A stretch of 64,000 bases of DNA from Lepidodermella squamata (Eukaryota > Gastrotricha), in NCBI GenBank assembly GCA_047495785.1, contig JBLDXI010000042.1, forward strand, positions 2,976,001 through 3,040,000, written 5' to 3'. Positions 21,425 to 32,279 of the stretch are shown here, in pieces. Below the pieces are notes generated by a model that was not told the DNA's origin, searched no databases, and saw only the letters and a program-made list of their open reading frames with translations. A program made the translations under genes and the position numbers. Positions within the stretch are counted from its first letter, which is position 1; each line of letters starts with the position of its first letter.

Positions 21425-23283
21425 ATGTATCGTTGTCAAGATTGGAGAACATGCCTGGACGAAACAGACATAGAAATGGCGCGATCGACAAAGGTAAGAA
21501 TTAATACGGGCCCTCAGGATAAAATTAAAATGTTTGGCACAGTGCCATGGATTACTAAGGATGTACATTATTGGAGGGGTTATTCGCAGAACTGCATGGT
21601 GTTTGCTAGTAGCTGGATCTCTGTCCTTATTTTTCTACTTGGTGAGTGACCGCGTGCAGACTTTCGCGGCTTTTCAGTTGAAGACCGACGTTTCGACTGT
21701 TTACGAACACAAAATGCGATTCCCTGCAGTCACTATCTGCAACTTCAACATGTTCTCCTCGAACCTGATGAACAGTTTCGACTATCAATTGGTCGAGAAT
21801 GTTTCCCTAGGGCTAGCCATTGAAGTTAAAATGCTGAATGCATCAGCTATTAATTTAAATGGGAGCTTGGACTCTTTACTTGAAAAATACAACACTGTCG
21901 AAAGGGATCTCCGCAAGAGATATAACGGTTAGCTAACTTGAAAAATGTATTCCTAACGCAATGCTAATGACTTCATTCAGTCACATCATTCAATACAAGC
22001 GCTTGGATGGATCGAAAAAGTTGGCAACTGAAACCGGAAGTTTTTGAGTGCAAATTCGGGGAACAACCATGTGGCATTGAGGTACCCACAATTAATACGA
22101 AGCTTTCTTCAATTTCTAAAATTCAATGAATTCCAGAACTTTACGACGACGCTCACTCGATATGGGAAATGCTACGCATTTAATTGGGAGCCAGATATCG
22201 ATAGATTCCAAGTTTGGCCCGGTTCGAGTGGCGGTTTGTCGTTGCATATAAACATAAATCAGGTAGTTTCGGGGTTTACATGGCAATCTGTAACACTGTA
22301 AATGTCCCAGGATAATTATACACCTTACCGATTGTTTGGGGAGCTGCAGACAGCGGTATGTAGACGCAAGTGTGTTGGGGTTCGACGTACAAAATGTCCT
22401 TCTCTAGGCTGGGATAAAAGTTATTCTTCACGAGCCCTCAGAACCGGCTGACTCCGCTTTTGGAATTGCTGCTATGCCTGGTTTTACTTTGCACTTACCC
22501 CTTCGTACGCAGATATTCGAGACAGTGAACAACGCGCCGTGGAATGTTTGCGGGGACAGGTCTCTATTTAAAGGGCAATTCAAGTTTTACAGCCTGAAGG
22601 GCTGTTTCGCTCTGTGCGCAGCTACACTTTACCTTGTTAAATGCAACTGCACTCCGTGGTTTCTGCCCCAACTGGATGAGCAACTAGGCTTCGATAAACC
22701 CAATCAGCCTGTGTGTTCCATTGCAGAAACTACTTTCTGCGAGCAGGTCAAAATATCAGAAGATGACCGGTTGAAGTGTGTCAATGATTGTGCGGAGGCT
22801 TGTAAGAGCTACGAATATGAATATAGCCCATCTTATTCTCAATATCCTATACTTACTAAAAGTGCTTTGAATTCATCTCAGCTGAGCTCGGGCAACGGGA
22901 CCTCAGATCTGAAAGGTAGTCGCTTTCGAAATGACTGGTTGAGGGTCAAAGTTTACTACGAGCAGTTCCGAACAGTCTCTCGGCGAAGTTATGAAGCCTA
23001 CACATTCAGTCAATTCCTGGGTGAGATCTACAGCACTTCTTCGTTATTTGCTGGCTTCAGCGTGATAACGTTTTTCGAATTGCTGGAATATCCTTTCCTG
23101 AAAGTTTATCGCCGATGGCTTTGGCCTATATGGATAAAGCGACAAATGAGGCTGCAACAAAGTAGGCGAAGAGATCCTGTAGCCACAGTCAGCGATAATG
23201 TTGACAAAAAAGAAAGACATGGTATGGATTCCCTAGTAAAAATTTTCGTAATTTCTGCTGCGGCGCGTAACACAGCAGCGTGA
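21425..23283 (+). CDS. DEG/ENaC-family cation channel
   Basis: Exons 21425-21493, 21543-21927, 21981-22081, 22137-22262, 22311-22355 and 22408-23283 give 533 residues, a usual length for the family. The N-terminal gating motif is CHGLLRM, made by joining exon 1 to the acceptor GGCACAG. TM1 is LLVAGSLSLFFYLV. Then come FPAVTICNFN and TRYGKCYAFNW (post-TM1 and finger/palm signatures) and a cysteine-rich thumb with NVCG, CFALC, CNCTPWFLPQ and CVNDC. The pre-TM2/TM2 segment is FLGEIYSTSSLFAGFSVITF and then FELLEY. Members form trimeric amiloride-sensitive sodium channels in mechanosensation, peptide or acid sensing. The usual GG and the GAS selectivity motif are changed (YS and GFS). Met18 at 21476 is an alternative start. 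Confidence 0.85.
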
Positions 23284-23405
23284 GTCCGAGTCAAAATGCG
23301 TAATATTGCTGTTCCTTCAACTTTTAGAGCCTCGATCATGGGAAATTCTTTTCAAAATGAAAGATAGCTCCAGTCTTCATTCGAGCAAATCGAAAATGGC
23401 TCAAA

Positions 23406-23639
23406 ATGAAAAATCCTGATAAAGATCGATTAGCTAAACTTCGTTATTTTGATAATAAGAAGACGTCATTTCGCCCGCTTTTTCACAAAGGCCTAATATT
23501 ATACTGTGTGGTGATTTTAGGAGCTCAGGTTTATTCAACTAACTCGGATGGTCTTTTACAGCCCGGATCGCCCGGAATTGACCGCAATCAGATGAAAGGT
23601 TCTGATTCACAGCAATTAAATTCTACAACCGGAAATTAA
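23406..23639 (+). CDS. Possible short single-pass membrane protein
   Basis: A 77-codon frame starting with ATG 122 bp after the channel gene. A basic N-terminus is followed by one hydrophobic segment (GLILYCVVILGAQVYS) and a polar tail. I recognise no family. It could be an alternative 3' exon of the channel gene, a small membrane protein or chance. Confidence 0.3.
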   Translation: MKNPDKDRLAKLRYFDNKKTSFRPLFHKGLILYCVVILGAQVYSTNSDGLLQPGSPGIDRNQMKGSDSQQLNSTTGN

Positions 23640-24253
23640 AAAAAATGGCGATTACCAATTTTTATTTCTTCCTAACTCCTAACCCATCAACTTTCTTCCT
23701 TGAGTCCTGTTCTAATGAGGCTTGCAGAAAAGGTTAGCGCTGGCTAGATCTATCTACTGGTGAAAACCGCATCTCAAAATTATTGTTGACGAAATATTGT
23801 GTTATTTTCAGTCGGTATTTTATGACATCGGGCATCGGCGACATCGTGGCAACGGTGTTCGTTTAAAATCAGTTCGAATTGCAAGGTTACGCCTAATTAA
23901 AAGTGCTTTTATCAGAACAGTTGGAATTTTTTGAAATCCAATTTAACAACCCATTAAATTTTTTATTAGGACATTGAAAATTGACGACTTGAGTCGCGTA
24001 ATCGGAGTCCACTCGATTACGCAGTGGCGTTGCGCAATCACTGCTCCCCTCATTTCCATTCGCAAAATTTAAGAGCAATTTTTCTTATGAGTTTATTAGG
24101 CAGACAATTAATTCGAATAAATGGGTTTATTTATAATTTATAGTGCGACGGCTCGCGGCGGTCATGTCCCTACCATAACCGTGCCATATTTCCTGGCCCG
24201 CGGAGGCTGTCCACGATTTCCTCTTATTCCTATTTTTTGTATTTTGATTTTCG
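23640..24253. other. Intergenic region, nothing recognised
   Basis: AT-rich apart from a GC-rich patch near 24145-24225 that contains no consistent reading frame. It could be 5' UTR or a trans-splice acceptor region for the following gene. Confidence 0.4.
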
Positions 24254-24787
24254 ATGGAAACATTGAAAAATTGTAAGTTTTTTCTGAAGTAATTAAAAAC
24301 TCGTCTTTGCTGTTTATCTGAAAATTTCTCTACTATCCAGGCAGCTCAAAAACCAAAGGGCCCTGATTTTAGTCTTTTAGAACAAACGACGGGACAAAAT
24401 ATTGCATCGACACTCGCCGTTTTTCAAAATCCTGAAAGAAAATCAAAATCTGGCGAGTTGCAGGGCGTTCAGGTAACTTGGACATTTTATATATGCGAGG
24501 TATTAAATTTCTTGAATTTTCGAACAATAGATGGTGCTTCATTTGGCCGATATCGGACTGATTTCGGACAACGGAGGCAAAGGCGGTGGGGACGAATACG
24601 CCGCCGAGGGTAAATTGTCATCGAATTCAACTTCTCGCTGCTTAGAATCAATCGCAATTCAAAGAAACGCAAATCAGACGGATCCTCACAGGCTTTGGGA
24701 AAGAAGAAGCCTAAACCGGAAAACTCTGTCAAGCCAAAGAAAATTCTGTCTCTAACTTGCGGCCTTGCTGGCGCTGAATTGTTGTGA
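24254..24787 (+). CDS. Small Lys-rich probable nuclear protein, four exons
   Basis: Exons 24254-24272, 24345-24472, 24531-24609 and 24678-24787 join in phase to 111 residues. It starts METLKN and continues with PDFSLLEQTTGQNIASTLAV, an acidic stretch around GGGDEYAAEDGS, and a basic run GKKKPKPENSVKPKK that would serve as a nuclear localisation signal. No family was recognised. Each join has a GT donor, an AG acceptor and matching phase, which is why I prefer it to the unspliced frame at 24531-24755. Acceptor choices (ggcag at 24344, atcag at 24677) are the uncertain points. Confidence 0.5.
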
Positions 24788-25300
24788 ACAAGCTGGCTAA
24801 ACACAGTATATGCTATTGACTCAAACTTTTTCGCGCTCATCATCACATTGTGAAACTGCTATCTTGCTGATTTTCCGACGTTTTACTGTGCTTTTTGCGA
24901 ATATAATCAAGATTAACATTAAATTTGAACCAATTAAACTTTCCAAAATAAACTGCATATGTTAACTAATGAGAATGGCGTTGGTCTTCTTAACGTTGAA
25001 TGCAGATTCTATCAGAAAATAAACTCATGGAAATTTTCATTTTGATGCAGAATAAGAAGTTGATCATATTCTTCATAATGGGCCATTTTGATTAATCAAA
25101 CTTTGCCTCAGAACTCAAAATGCGCCACATTGATGGTCCGATAAGGCTATTGATTATGGTGCATTACGATGCTCCAAAATTTACGAAAATCGTGTCATTT
25201 TGGGCCTTTGTATACGTCTTTTTTGCACTAGGGTTTCAATCGAGTCCATACATTCCATCTGTCCCAAAATGAACCACTCAGCTTTAAAAAACGGCCGGCA

Positions 25301-25510
25301 ATGCTAAGGAAAGCAGCCATCGAGATGACGCATTTTCGACGAATGGCTCACCCGCAAATTTTTCATCCTATGCACAACACAAGGAGAGATTCTCATGCTG
25401 AAATAGAACAAGCTTCTTCTCCGAACTTGGATCGGCCTATTGCGCGACGGCAAACGTTGGCTGACATCTTTCATGATATCGGAATGACCATGCGCAGCGA
25501 ATTGAGCTGA
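25301..25510 (+). CDS. Possible small protein with pseudosubstrate-like motif
   Basis: A 69-codon ATG frame ending ARRQTLADIFHDIG plus a short tail. RRxT/A followed by a hydrophobic residue and HDI loosely recalls the inhibitory segment of protein kinase A inhibitor peptides (PKI). No upstream exon was found. The resemblance is weak and may be chance. The preceding stretch, 24788-25300, has no other supported feature. Confidence 0.3.
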   Translation: MLRKAAIEMTHFRRMAHPQIFHPMHNTRRDSHAEIEQASSPNLDRPIARRQTLADIFHDIGMTMRSELS

Positions 25511-25868
25511 TTCTGTTATGCTTCTGTTTAGCTAAGATAAGGCATTTCTAATACTTTAATCATCCTCGAACTTTGAAGCTATTAATTAATCAATTAATCA
25601 TCCAGTTTACAGTATGACTTGCAAATCAGCGTCTCGTGGCTTCTAAAATGATGGCCAATAAATATAATGCATTTAAAATTTATTCACAATTTTTATGAAT
25701 CGATTGAGGGTAGGTTTTTTTACCTTGAAGCCTCCAAAAATCTGCTTTCAAGTGCCCACGCTCATTTTTTCAGTACTTCCGTCTTCACGATATCATCACG
25801 AGCGACAACGATGCAACAAACAAGTAAACACGGGACGGAAGTATATACAGTCGATTTTTCAGCGATGT

Positions 25869-26296
25869 CTATCCAGTATCGTCGAACTTTCCATCCATAA
25901 TATCCTGAGCGTGCATTTGAGCCCAAATATAAAACGGAACGCCTTTATTTTCGCAGATGGCTCTCGATCTAAACTTCTCTAAGCATTTTTCCATTCTTTG
26001 ATCCTGAATCTTGGTCTTGACTCGCTGTAATAGGTCTAGCACCTTCCTTTTAGTAGCTTGATCTTTGCCGGCAACCTTGATGATTTTATCGGCGTTTTCT
26101 ACAAACCAAGCGGAAATTTTCAAGTAAAAAATCAATGGGCGGACTTTTTACCTTCAACTTTGCTTGCCAGATGATTCGCAAGCATTCTCTGCACATCGTT
26201 GATTGAACTTGCCGAAGCAAGGACGAAGAATATCGAGGAAAGCACAAATGCAGTCTTGAAAAAATGTGCTATTCGAGTTTCCGGCTGCAGTGTCAT
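25869..26296 (-). CDS. WAQ-family small secreted protein A
   Basis: Minus-strand exons 26296-26152 and 26098-25869 with a phase-1 intron give 124 residues. A signal-peptide-like segment (FFKTAFVLSSIFFVLASAS) is followed by a helical, charged middle and the family block: KCLEKFRSRAIC, then ENKGVPFYIWAQMHAQDIMD and GKFDD. The two cysteines (C-x9-C) could form one disulfide. This family of eight genes in the window is not one I recognise. Expected to be secreted; its partner is unknown. The stretch 25511-25868 before it has no other supported gene. Confidence 0.75.
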
Positions 26297-27432
26297 CGTA
26301 TAATATCACGGACCTCTATAAAATTGAAAATACGAAGTGGGGAGCTAATGCATGAGACAGGTTAGGTTTGACATCAGAGACTACACGCATTTTCCAGTTC
26401 CATTTTCTGCTGTGATCCGTCATCCGTCGAAAGTATGCACCCATTTTGAGTGCCTTTCGCCGAAGGATAAACAACCTCAGACTGATTAAAAAATGCCCAC
26501 GATGAGTGGGAAGTTGCAAGAAAACGATCGGAATCATTTTTGTCCCATGCCCTACATGAGATTTACTATAAGACACAGAAAATCAGACATGTCATTTTTC
26601 ATTTTCCATTTTTTTTAATGAGAGGCGAAGTCCAACTTGCTGCTGTTTTACTATGTATAAAGGGTGAAAATTCACAGTTCGGACGCGCTATGTTTTCGAG
26701 AAATATCATGGAAGCTTCGAAGCCGTGTGCGCTTTAGAAGGGACCATATATTTCTCATTTTAATAACTGCACCAAAACAGCTAAAGACCGAAAACCCCCT
26801 CTTATTGCTGGTCACCGCAGTGACAGGTGACAGCCTGCCCTAAAACTAGAAAATGAAATAGATAGGTCCGCCGTTAACAATGTTGTATTCAGGTAACTCA
26901 TCGGAAAATTCCTCAAGTAAGAAAGCACCATTGAAAAGGGTTATAACTTTTGGTTGAAAATGATGCGGCCGACGCTACACTCGACCATGGCTATTGCCTC
27001 TAGGACGAAAGAGTTGCATGAAAGGAGTCATGATTAGAAAAGCAATCGAAACTATATGCCTACGAAATATTTTCATAATGTCGATCAACTCCGGGCGTAG
27101 ATTGCCGCTCCTGCGTGCGAATGAATGAGCGAACTAGCTCTAGTTTAAGAATCAATGTCCAAGCTGTGGTTTTTCAATGAATGAAATATTTGTATGACGC
27201 AATTTTCACGTTCACACCCGCGCGCTTCCAATTAGTGATATTAGTTTTATTATTAACAGGTCTAATAATTTCTTAAGTGATTTTCCTAATCCGACATAAA
27301 TACTATCATTGACGCCTTCGGCATTATCAAAATTACTCACAGAAAGAACAGGAATAACTTTATTGATTCTCGAAAAGTCGCGACAGTAAAATTTACAGCT
27401 GCTACGTTTGGACAACGCTTGGCCTATTCCAT
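26297..27432. other. Intergenic region, nothing recognised
   Basis: Short frames on both strands carry no signal peptide, family block or recognisable domain. No long repeat was seen. Confidence 0.45.
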
Positions 27433-27955
27433 TTAGGTCCTCGCCGCTATCACTTCCTCGGGCGTAAAGCCATCGTATTTACCCGACATGATGTCCTTGG
27501 CTTGAGACTGAGCCCACATGAAGAAAGATGCCTTGTTCTCGCAAATCGCTCTAGATTTGAAAACCGACAAGCACAGCTCGAATCGCTGCTTCTTTTTGTT
27601 CCGCTCAGACATAACTTCCAGGGCTTTGAGAACCGCGGATGCCTCGCCAGTTACCGCTCCTTTCTTTTTCGAAGCCTCGGCTGCTTTCGTAAACTTTATG
27701 AGACTGTTCAAAATTTTAAAAATGTTATTTACCTTTAACCATAGCTGCAAATTTGTTGAGGCGTTGTAGGGATCGAACTGTATCTTCCCATTGGGAAGCT
27801 TTAGTTTTCAGAAAATTGAAAGGCATGATCGCGGGTTTTTCAGGCATTTCGTCCATCGAGTCGATCTCCATAGACAAATCCTGTGCAACAATCAGCCTCT
27901 CGCTGATAAGAACCGATAGCACTCCAAAAACGATAAATTGGAAATAGTAGTTCAT
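27433..27955 (-). CDS. WAQ-family small secreted protein B
   Basis: Minus-strand exons 27955-27733 and 27683-27433 with a phase-1 intron give 157 residues. The signal peptide is near the start (FIVFGVLSVLISERLIVAQ). A mature region with a Lys-rich stretch leads to the family block LCLSVFKSRAIC, ENKASFFMWAQSQAKDIMSG and KYDGF. It has a longer tail than most copies (TPEEVIAART). The acceptor (ACGAAAG) is atypical but aligns with the position in the paralogues. Confidence 0.75.
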
Positions 27956-28599
27956 TTTTAATCGAAATCTATGGTAAAGAATGAATAGCTTTGAAAGTAT
28001 TTGCTCTGCTTAAGAAGTATTCTAATTGAAATTAGCACGCGTCACTCTTTTTTCGGCTGAATGAACTCTGAAAGCTCAGCCTATCTTATTAAATTATACT
28101 AAATGAAGTATGGAAGTAATGGGGTATGACTGTTAAATATGCCAAAGTTTGCCGTTTGAAAAATATGCGTGAGGGGGTCGCGTTTCATGTTGCTGAAATC
28201 GTGGGCAGGCGCATATTTTTCGCCCTTATACTTTAAAAGAAATCATACATTAAATATCTGCAAAGTAGTTCCTGCGCGGCCGCGACTTCCGCGCTCAAAT
28301 GGCGCGTGCCAAACCCTATCGTACTGACAGGCTGGGTGAAAATATTAAGCAAAACGGAAACTGACTCACGAGCATCACTCTGCCTACTAGATCACGATCC
28401 AAACAGAGCAAGCGGAAGGATTGAATGTCGAACGGACCTTCTCGATGAAACTTCATTCACGGGCAAGATAATCAATCAAACACCTCTAACATCGATGTTT
28501 ATTAAAATTTTTGTCGACGAAAGTTGCATGGCCGCTAAAGTAATTAAATTTTTATTAATCGTGGCGATTATTACATTTTTGTTTGGGTTAGGCACATAA
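27956..28599. other. Intergenic region, nothing recognised
   Basis: Presumed promoter of WAQ protein B and 3' flank of protein C. The plus-strand frame at 28306-28599 shows no family features and is not called. Confidence 0.45.
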
Positions 28600-29070
28600 T
28601 CAATGTAGGTATTGACGTAAAAGCCTGTCGTATTTTCCGGCTAGTATATCCTTGGCTTGCGACTGCGCCCAAACGAAGAAGGGCGCTTTGTTTTCGCAAA
28701 CAGCTCGTGAAAAAACTGATATGCATAACTCGATTCGCTGCTTTTTTATATTACGTCCTGACACGATTCTAAGGTTCCTCAAAATTGCCGCCTCCTGCTT
28801 TGAACCAGGCGCGGCTGAAAGAGATTAAAAAGGTCAACGTCCATTCTGGGGTCAAATTTCCCAGCAAAGTTTACCTTTCAGTAGGGCGGAAAATCGGGTC
28901 ATTGATATCATTGAAATCGCAGCCTTCTTCCAATCATGTCTGCTAGCTTTTTGAGAGCTGTTTCCAACAGCAACCGTGGCATTGAAGGTGACGCCAATGC
29001 TTTCGCTTGTTGCTACTTCATATGCGAGATAAATCAGCAACCAGCTGCAGGTTATTGTTGAAAGATACAT
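28600..29070 (-). CDS. WAQ-family small secreted protein C
   Basis: Minus-strand exons 29070-28875 and 28814-28600 with a phase-1 intron give 136 residues. A signal-peptide-like start (MYLSTITCSWLLIYLAYEVA) is followed by a region with N-glycosylation sequons (NAT, NSS), then the block LCISVFSRAVC, ENKAPFFVWAQSQAKDILAG and KYD. The cysteine spacing is C-x8-C, one shorter than in the other copies. It is probably expressed, as the signal peptide, splice sites and block are all intact. Confidence 0.75.
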
Positions 29071-29445
29071 GGAAAATACTGCTAAAGCATTGCTGTCCTC
29101 TCGTAAATTCGAAAGTGATGCTGTCTGTTGGTTCTTGTAACCTCGTGTTTACCGATACTTACTCGCAGACGATCAACAGGAAAATATTCGTGAGCTTGAT
29201 GCGAATTAACCGACATGTGCGAGGATGAGAACGTGATATATTCTCGAACTTGACACTTTGGACAATTTGGAGAGCACGAATATCGGACGGTGTCTAAGTG
29301 TATACGCCACCCGGTGGAACATCCAGAATTAGTACACTCATTCAATAAATTTACGAGAAAAACCATGTTGTGTTACTTTCAATTTTATTTTTTACAATAG
29401 AATAGGCATATCGAAGGAAATCTTTTAACTTTCACCCGTTCCAAG

Positions 29446-29855
29446 CTAGCGCTTCCCAGGAACACTTGCTTTGCCTGACATAATGTCTTGCGCGTGCATT
29501 TGTGCCCATACGAAAAATGAAGACTTGTTCTCGCAGATTATCCGCGAGTTGAAAACTGCTAAGCATTGTTCCATTCGCTGCTTCAGCTTTTGCTTCTCGA
29601 TAATTTTCTTCCAAACTAGAGCGGCAACTAATGCATCTGGGTCGTTTGCCTGATCAGATTTAGGTTGGCTACTTTTAGCTACAAAAAAATGAATATTTCC
29701 AATGTTCAGATTTCTCATTGATTCTCAAACCAACCTTTTATCAAATCAGCTAACTTCTGAAGTTTCGAGAATTTATCACCTTCAATAGCTGCCACGAAAA
29801 CGTTAATGAAAATAATCGTTATTAGCACTAATGCGGATAAAATTTGATTTGCCAT
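29446..29855 (-). CDS. WAQ-family small secreted protein D
   Basis: Minus-strand exons 29855-29735 and 29678-29446 with a phase-1 intron give 117 residues from the Met that opens a signal peptide (MANQILSALVLITIIFINVF). An upstream in-frame Met at 29972 would put 39 residues before it, so 29855 is preferred. The block reads QCLAVFNSRIIC, ENKSSFFVWAQMHAQDIMSG, then KASV, so the usual KYD is lost. Flanking gaps 29071-29445 and 29856-30159 show nothing else. Confidence 0.75.
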
Positions 29856-30159
29856 TGGCCAAAAAATAACAATGAAACATAGAAAGGCTTCGTAACAGTT
29901 ATGAGGCATTCTAAATTTCATAAGGCGCGTCATCCTTCCGCAGAGACGCATATTAGTCCTCGGGCGGGGCATGCAGGATGTATTCGTAGCAAATTGCTTT
30001 CGTGGAAGCTAATCGCCGACAAAAAAACAGCGTAACTTTCCAACAGTATCATGAGCTGATAAATCCCACGCCGCATTTTTCATTCTTAATATTTATCCAG
30101 GCTGAAATTCTTTCTGAATAAATAAGCGGAAGAATAAATTGTGTCATTTCTTTTATTAA

Positions 30160-30727
30160 TCAATTTGATCCTAAATAGTCGTATTTTCCAGACAGAATGT
30201 CGCGAGCTTTTTTCTTTGCCCAGATGAAGAAAGGTATTCGGTTCTCACAAATCGCCCGCGAGTTGAATGTAGCTAGACATTTAGCCATTCTTTGCTCCTG
30301 AATCCGTTTCTTGAGGAGTCGCTGAACGTAGCTAGTTAGCCATTTCCAATGTTTGTGAGCTGCTAAGACTTCTTGAAGACCAGCTTCATCCACGACTGCT
30401 ACTTGCTCTATATATCCTTTGAAGGCATATACATATAAGGTTTAAAGAACTAATCACCGCGTTCGAAATTTTACCTTGCAATCCCGTTTGGAGGAGATCG
30501 ATCTTTTTCCGAAAAACATCGGCTTTTTTCGGTAGGTTTTGGTGCTGGAAGGAATTCAGGTGGGAGATTTTAGTAGCCTGCCCGAAAGCACGGCTTCCGA
30601 CAGCTTTTTTGAAGTCAGCAGTAGAACAGTAGGCTATTTCGACTGAATGGAGAATGCAGACAAATATTGTTAATGTCGAATCGAACCTCCACATGTTGAA
30701 TTGATCCAGATAGACGAACTTCGCCAC
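30160..30727 (-). CDS. WAQ-family small secreted protein E
   Basis: Minus-strand exons 30727-30475 and 30407-30160 with a phase-1 intron give 166 residues. Met12 (30694) would place the hydrophobic segment (LTIFVCILHSVEIAYCS) closer to the N-terminus and may be the true start. The block reads KCLATFNSRAIC, ENRIPFFIWAKKKARDILSG, KYDYL. WAQ is WAK here. It is the outermost of the five minus-strand copies, facing the three plus-strand copies across two Ly6 genes. The gap 30728-31130 shows nothing else. Confidence 0.75.
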
Positions 30728-31130
30728 AATTCAGAATCCGTGTTAATTAAAAGGTGGCTATCAATTAGTAATCACCAGGACGTGACACTGATTGAAGGCA
30801 GCGTTCGCCCTTGAACTAATTCCAGCTTCTAGCCTTTTGTTACGAATCACGGGACTCCGTATCCTAATATAGTCTACCCTGTAATGAGAAATGTCTGTGG
30901 ATTAATCATGGATTGACGGTTTGTGATTATCGATAACGCGTAGTTTGTTTTTTCTGAGACCAAATCGAACAATTTTTTCAGGGCATATAACAGCAAACAA
31001 AGTGAGGCTGCTTCCCGCTTTCGTCACCTTTCGAGAGGTGGCCAATTTTAATCATGATAGCAAACAATTTCCGTATAAGGATCAGGTTGAAACGAAATTC
31101 CCACATATTATTCAGAAGTAATCACGGTTT

Positions 31131-31549
31131 TTATAGAGCAAAGCGCTGAAGGGCAAGAGCCACAACTGCAGCCATGAAGATTCCTAACCGAGGGGCACTG
31201 GTTAGAGGCAAAGCGGCATTGCAGTAATCTGTCGAACAGCAAAATATGTCGTACCTGGTTCGGAAGGCATAAATTGCATTGCGAAAACTAAGGCCGATTA
31301 TTATTCTTACGCTAGATTGCTTGTTGCTGAGCAACCGCTAGTCATGCAGGTCTTGAGGATTTGGTAGTCGAACAAGTGGTAGTAAATAGTCATGCATGTT
31401 GAGTTCTGATTCGTTGGGCACAGGGAGTCTGTTCCCCTGCCCGTGCCCGTGATCGATCCGCAATTCGCACATTGGTAGCAGCGCAAGCAATAAACAGCAC
31501 TTGCGAAGAACGACATCACCAGTAGTATGGGCGTGAGATTCCTATGCAT
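31131..31549 (-). CDS. Ly6/uPAR-type three-finger protein, GPI-anchored
   Basis: Minus-strand exons 31549-31311 and 31254-31131 (phase-2 intron) give 120 residues. A signal peptide (ILLVMSFFASAVYC) precedes LRCYQCANC, several spaced cysteines, CMTSGC and the Ly6 signature FCCSTDYCN. The C-terminus is hydrophobic (GIFMAAVVALALQRF), as for GPI attachment. This is the canonical LxCYxC to CCxxDxCN arrangement. Such proteins act at the cell surface, often modulating receptors or channels. It is a different subgroup from the array at 37-57 kb. Confidence 0.8.
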
Positions 31550-31678
31550 TTCGATTTATAAATCTAATAGTGAAAAAAATGTAACCGAATTGAAAATCTC
31601 TTGATATCATGTATGCAGCTATTGGCAACCAATGCTCTCATATAAGCTCATTGTGTTCAAAATTTAGGTGGAATGAAA

Positions 31679-32279
31679 TCAGAAGATTCGATGCAGCCGT
31701 GAAAATAGAGCTGCTGCAAGAATAGAGGCCGTTCCGAGGATAGCTGCTGGTTCCAATCGGCCCGCGAAATTACAGTTGTTCGTATCGCAGCAATAGACCT
31801 GTGCAATTAGTGTAGCGGTCGTAGCTGTGCACTGAAAAAACGGAGCAATTGTTAGCATTCAGCCTTCTCTAAAGTCAAATTCTCACCTCCGGTGTGCAGC
31901 CTGAAGACAATACGTTGATTTAGAATGTAGAAATTATACAGTAGAAAATATGAAAACAATTGCTGGAACCAACCTTTATTCACTATAGTATAACCAGCCT
32001 GTGGGGAAAATAATTATGAGTAAAATAACCAGTGCCGCTGTCTCAACTTACGATGGAAATGTAACTCTTGAAGCAATACTTAGCATCCGTTCCGTTGAAT
32101 GCGTTGCAAGGCGCAGGAGATCCTGTACCCGAACAAGATGCGCATACTGTGCAGTTGGTTACGATAGCCGAAACGGAGCTCGGACCAAACTGGCCGCCCC
32201 ATGATCCTGCTAACACCATGAGAACAGCTGCTGAAGCGATGTGCATTGCAAGAGTCGTGAAGATCGAGCTATTCGTCAT
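31679..32279 (-). CDS. Ly6/uPAR-type protein with a 14-nt microexon
   Basis: Minus-strand exons 32279-32052, 31998-31974, 31900-31887 and 31831-31679 join in phase to 139 residues. The signal peptide is followed by NCTVCASC, PCNAFNGTDAKYC, then GCTPEC (the microexon supplies CTPE) and the signature YCCDTNNCN. A hydrophobic tail (AAILGTASILAAALF) suggests a GPI anchor. It lies 129 bp from the neighbouring Ly6 gene on the same strand. The microexon is supported because it restores both frame and the expected cysteine pair. Confidence 0.75.

Noticed and set aside
24487-24846. 119-codon minus-strand frame
   Set aside because: Shadow of the spliced plus-strand gene at 24254-24787.
31323-31335. 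GTTGCTGAGCAAC, X-box-like
   Set aside because: It lies inside Ly6 coding sequence, so it is more likely a coding coincidence than a regulatory site.
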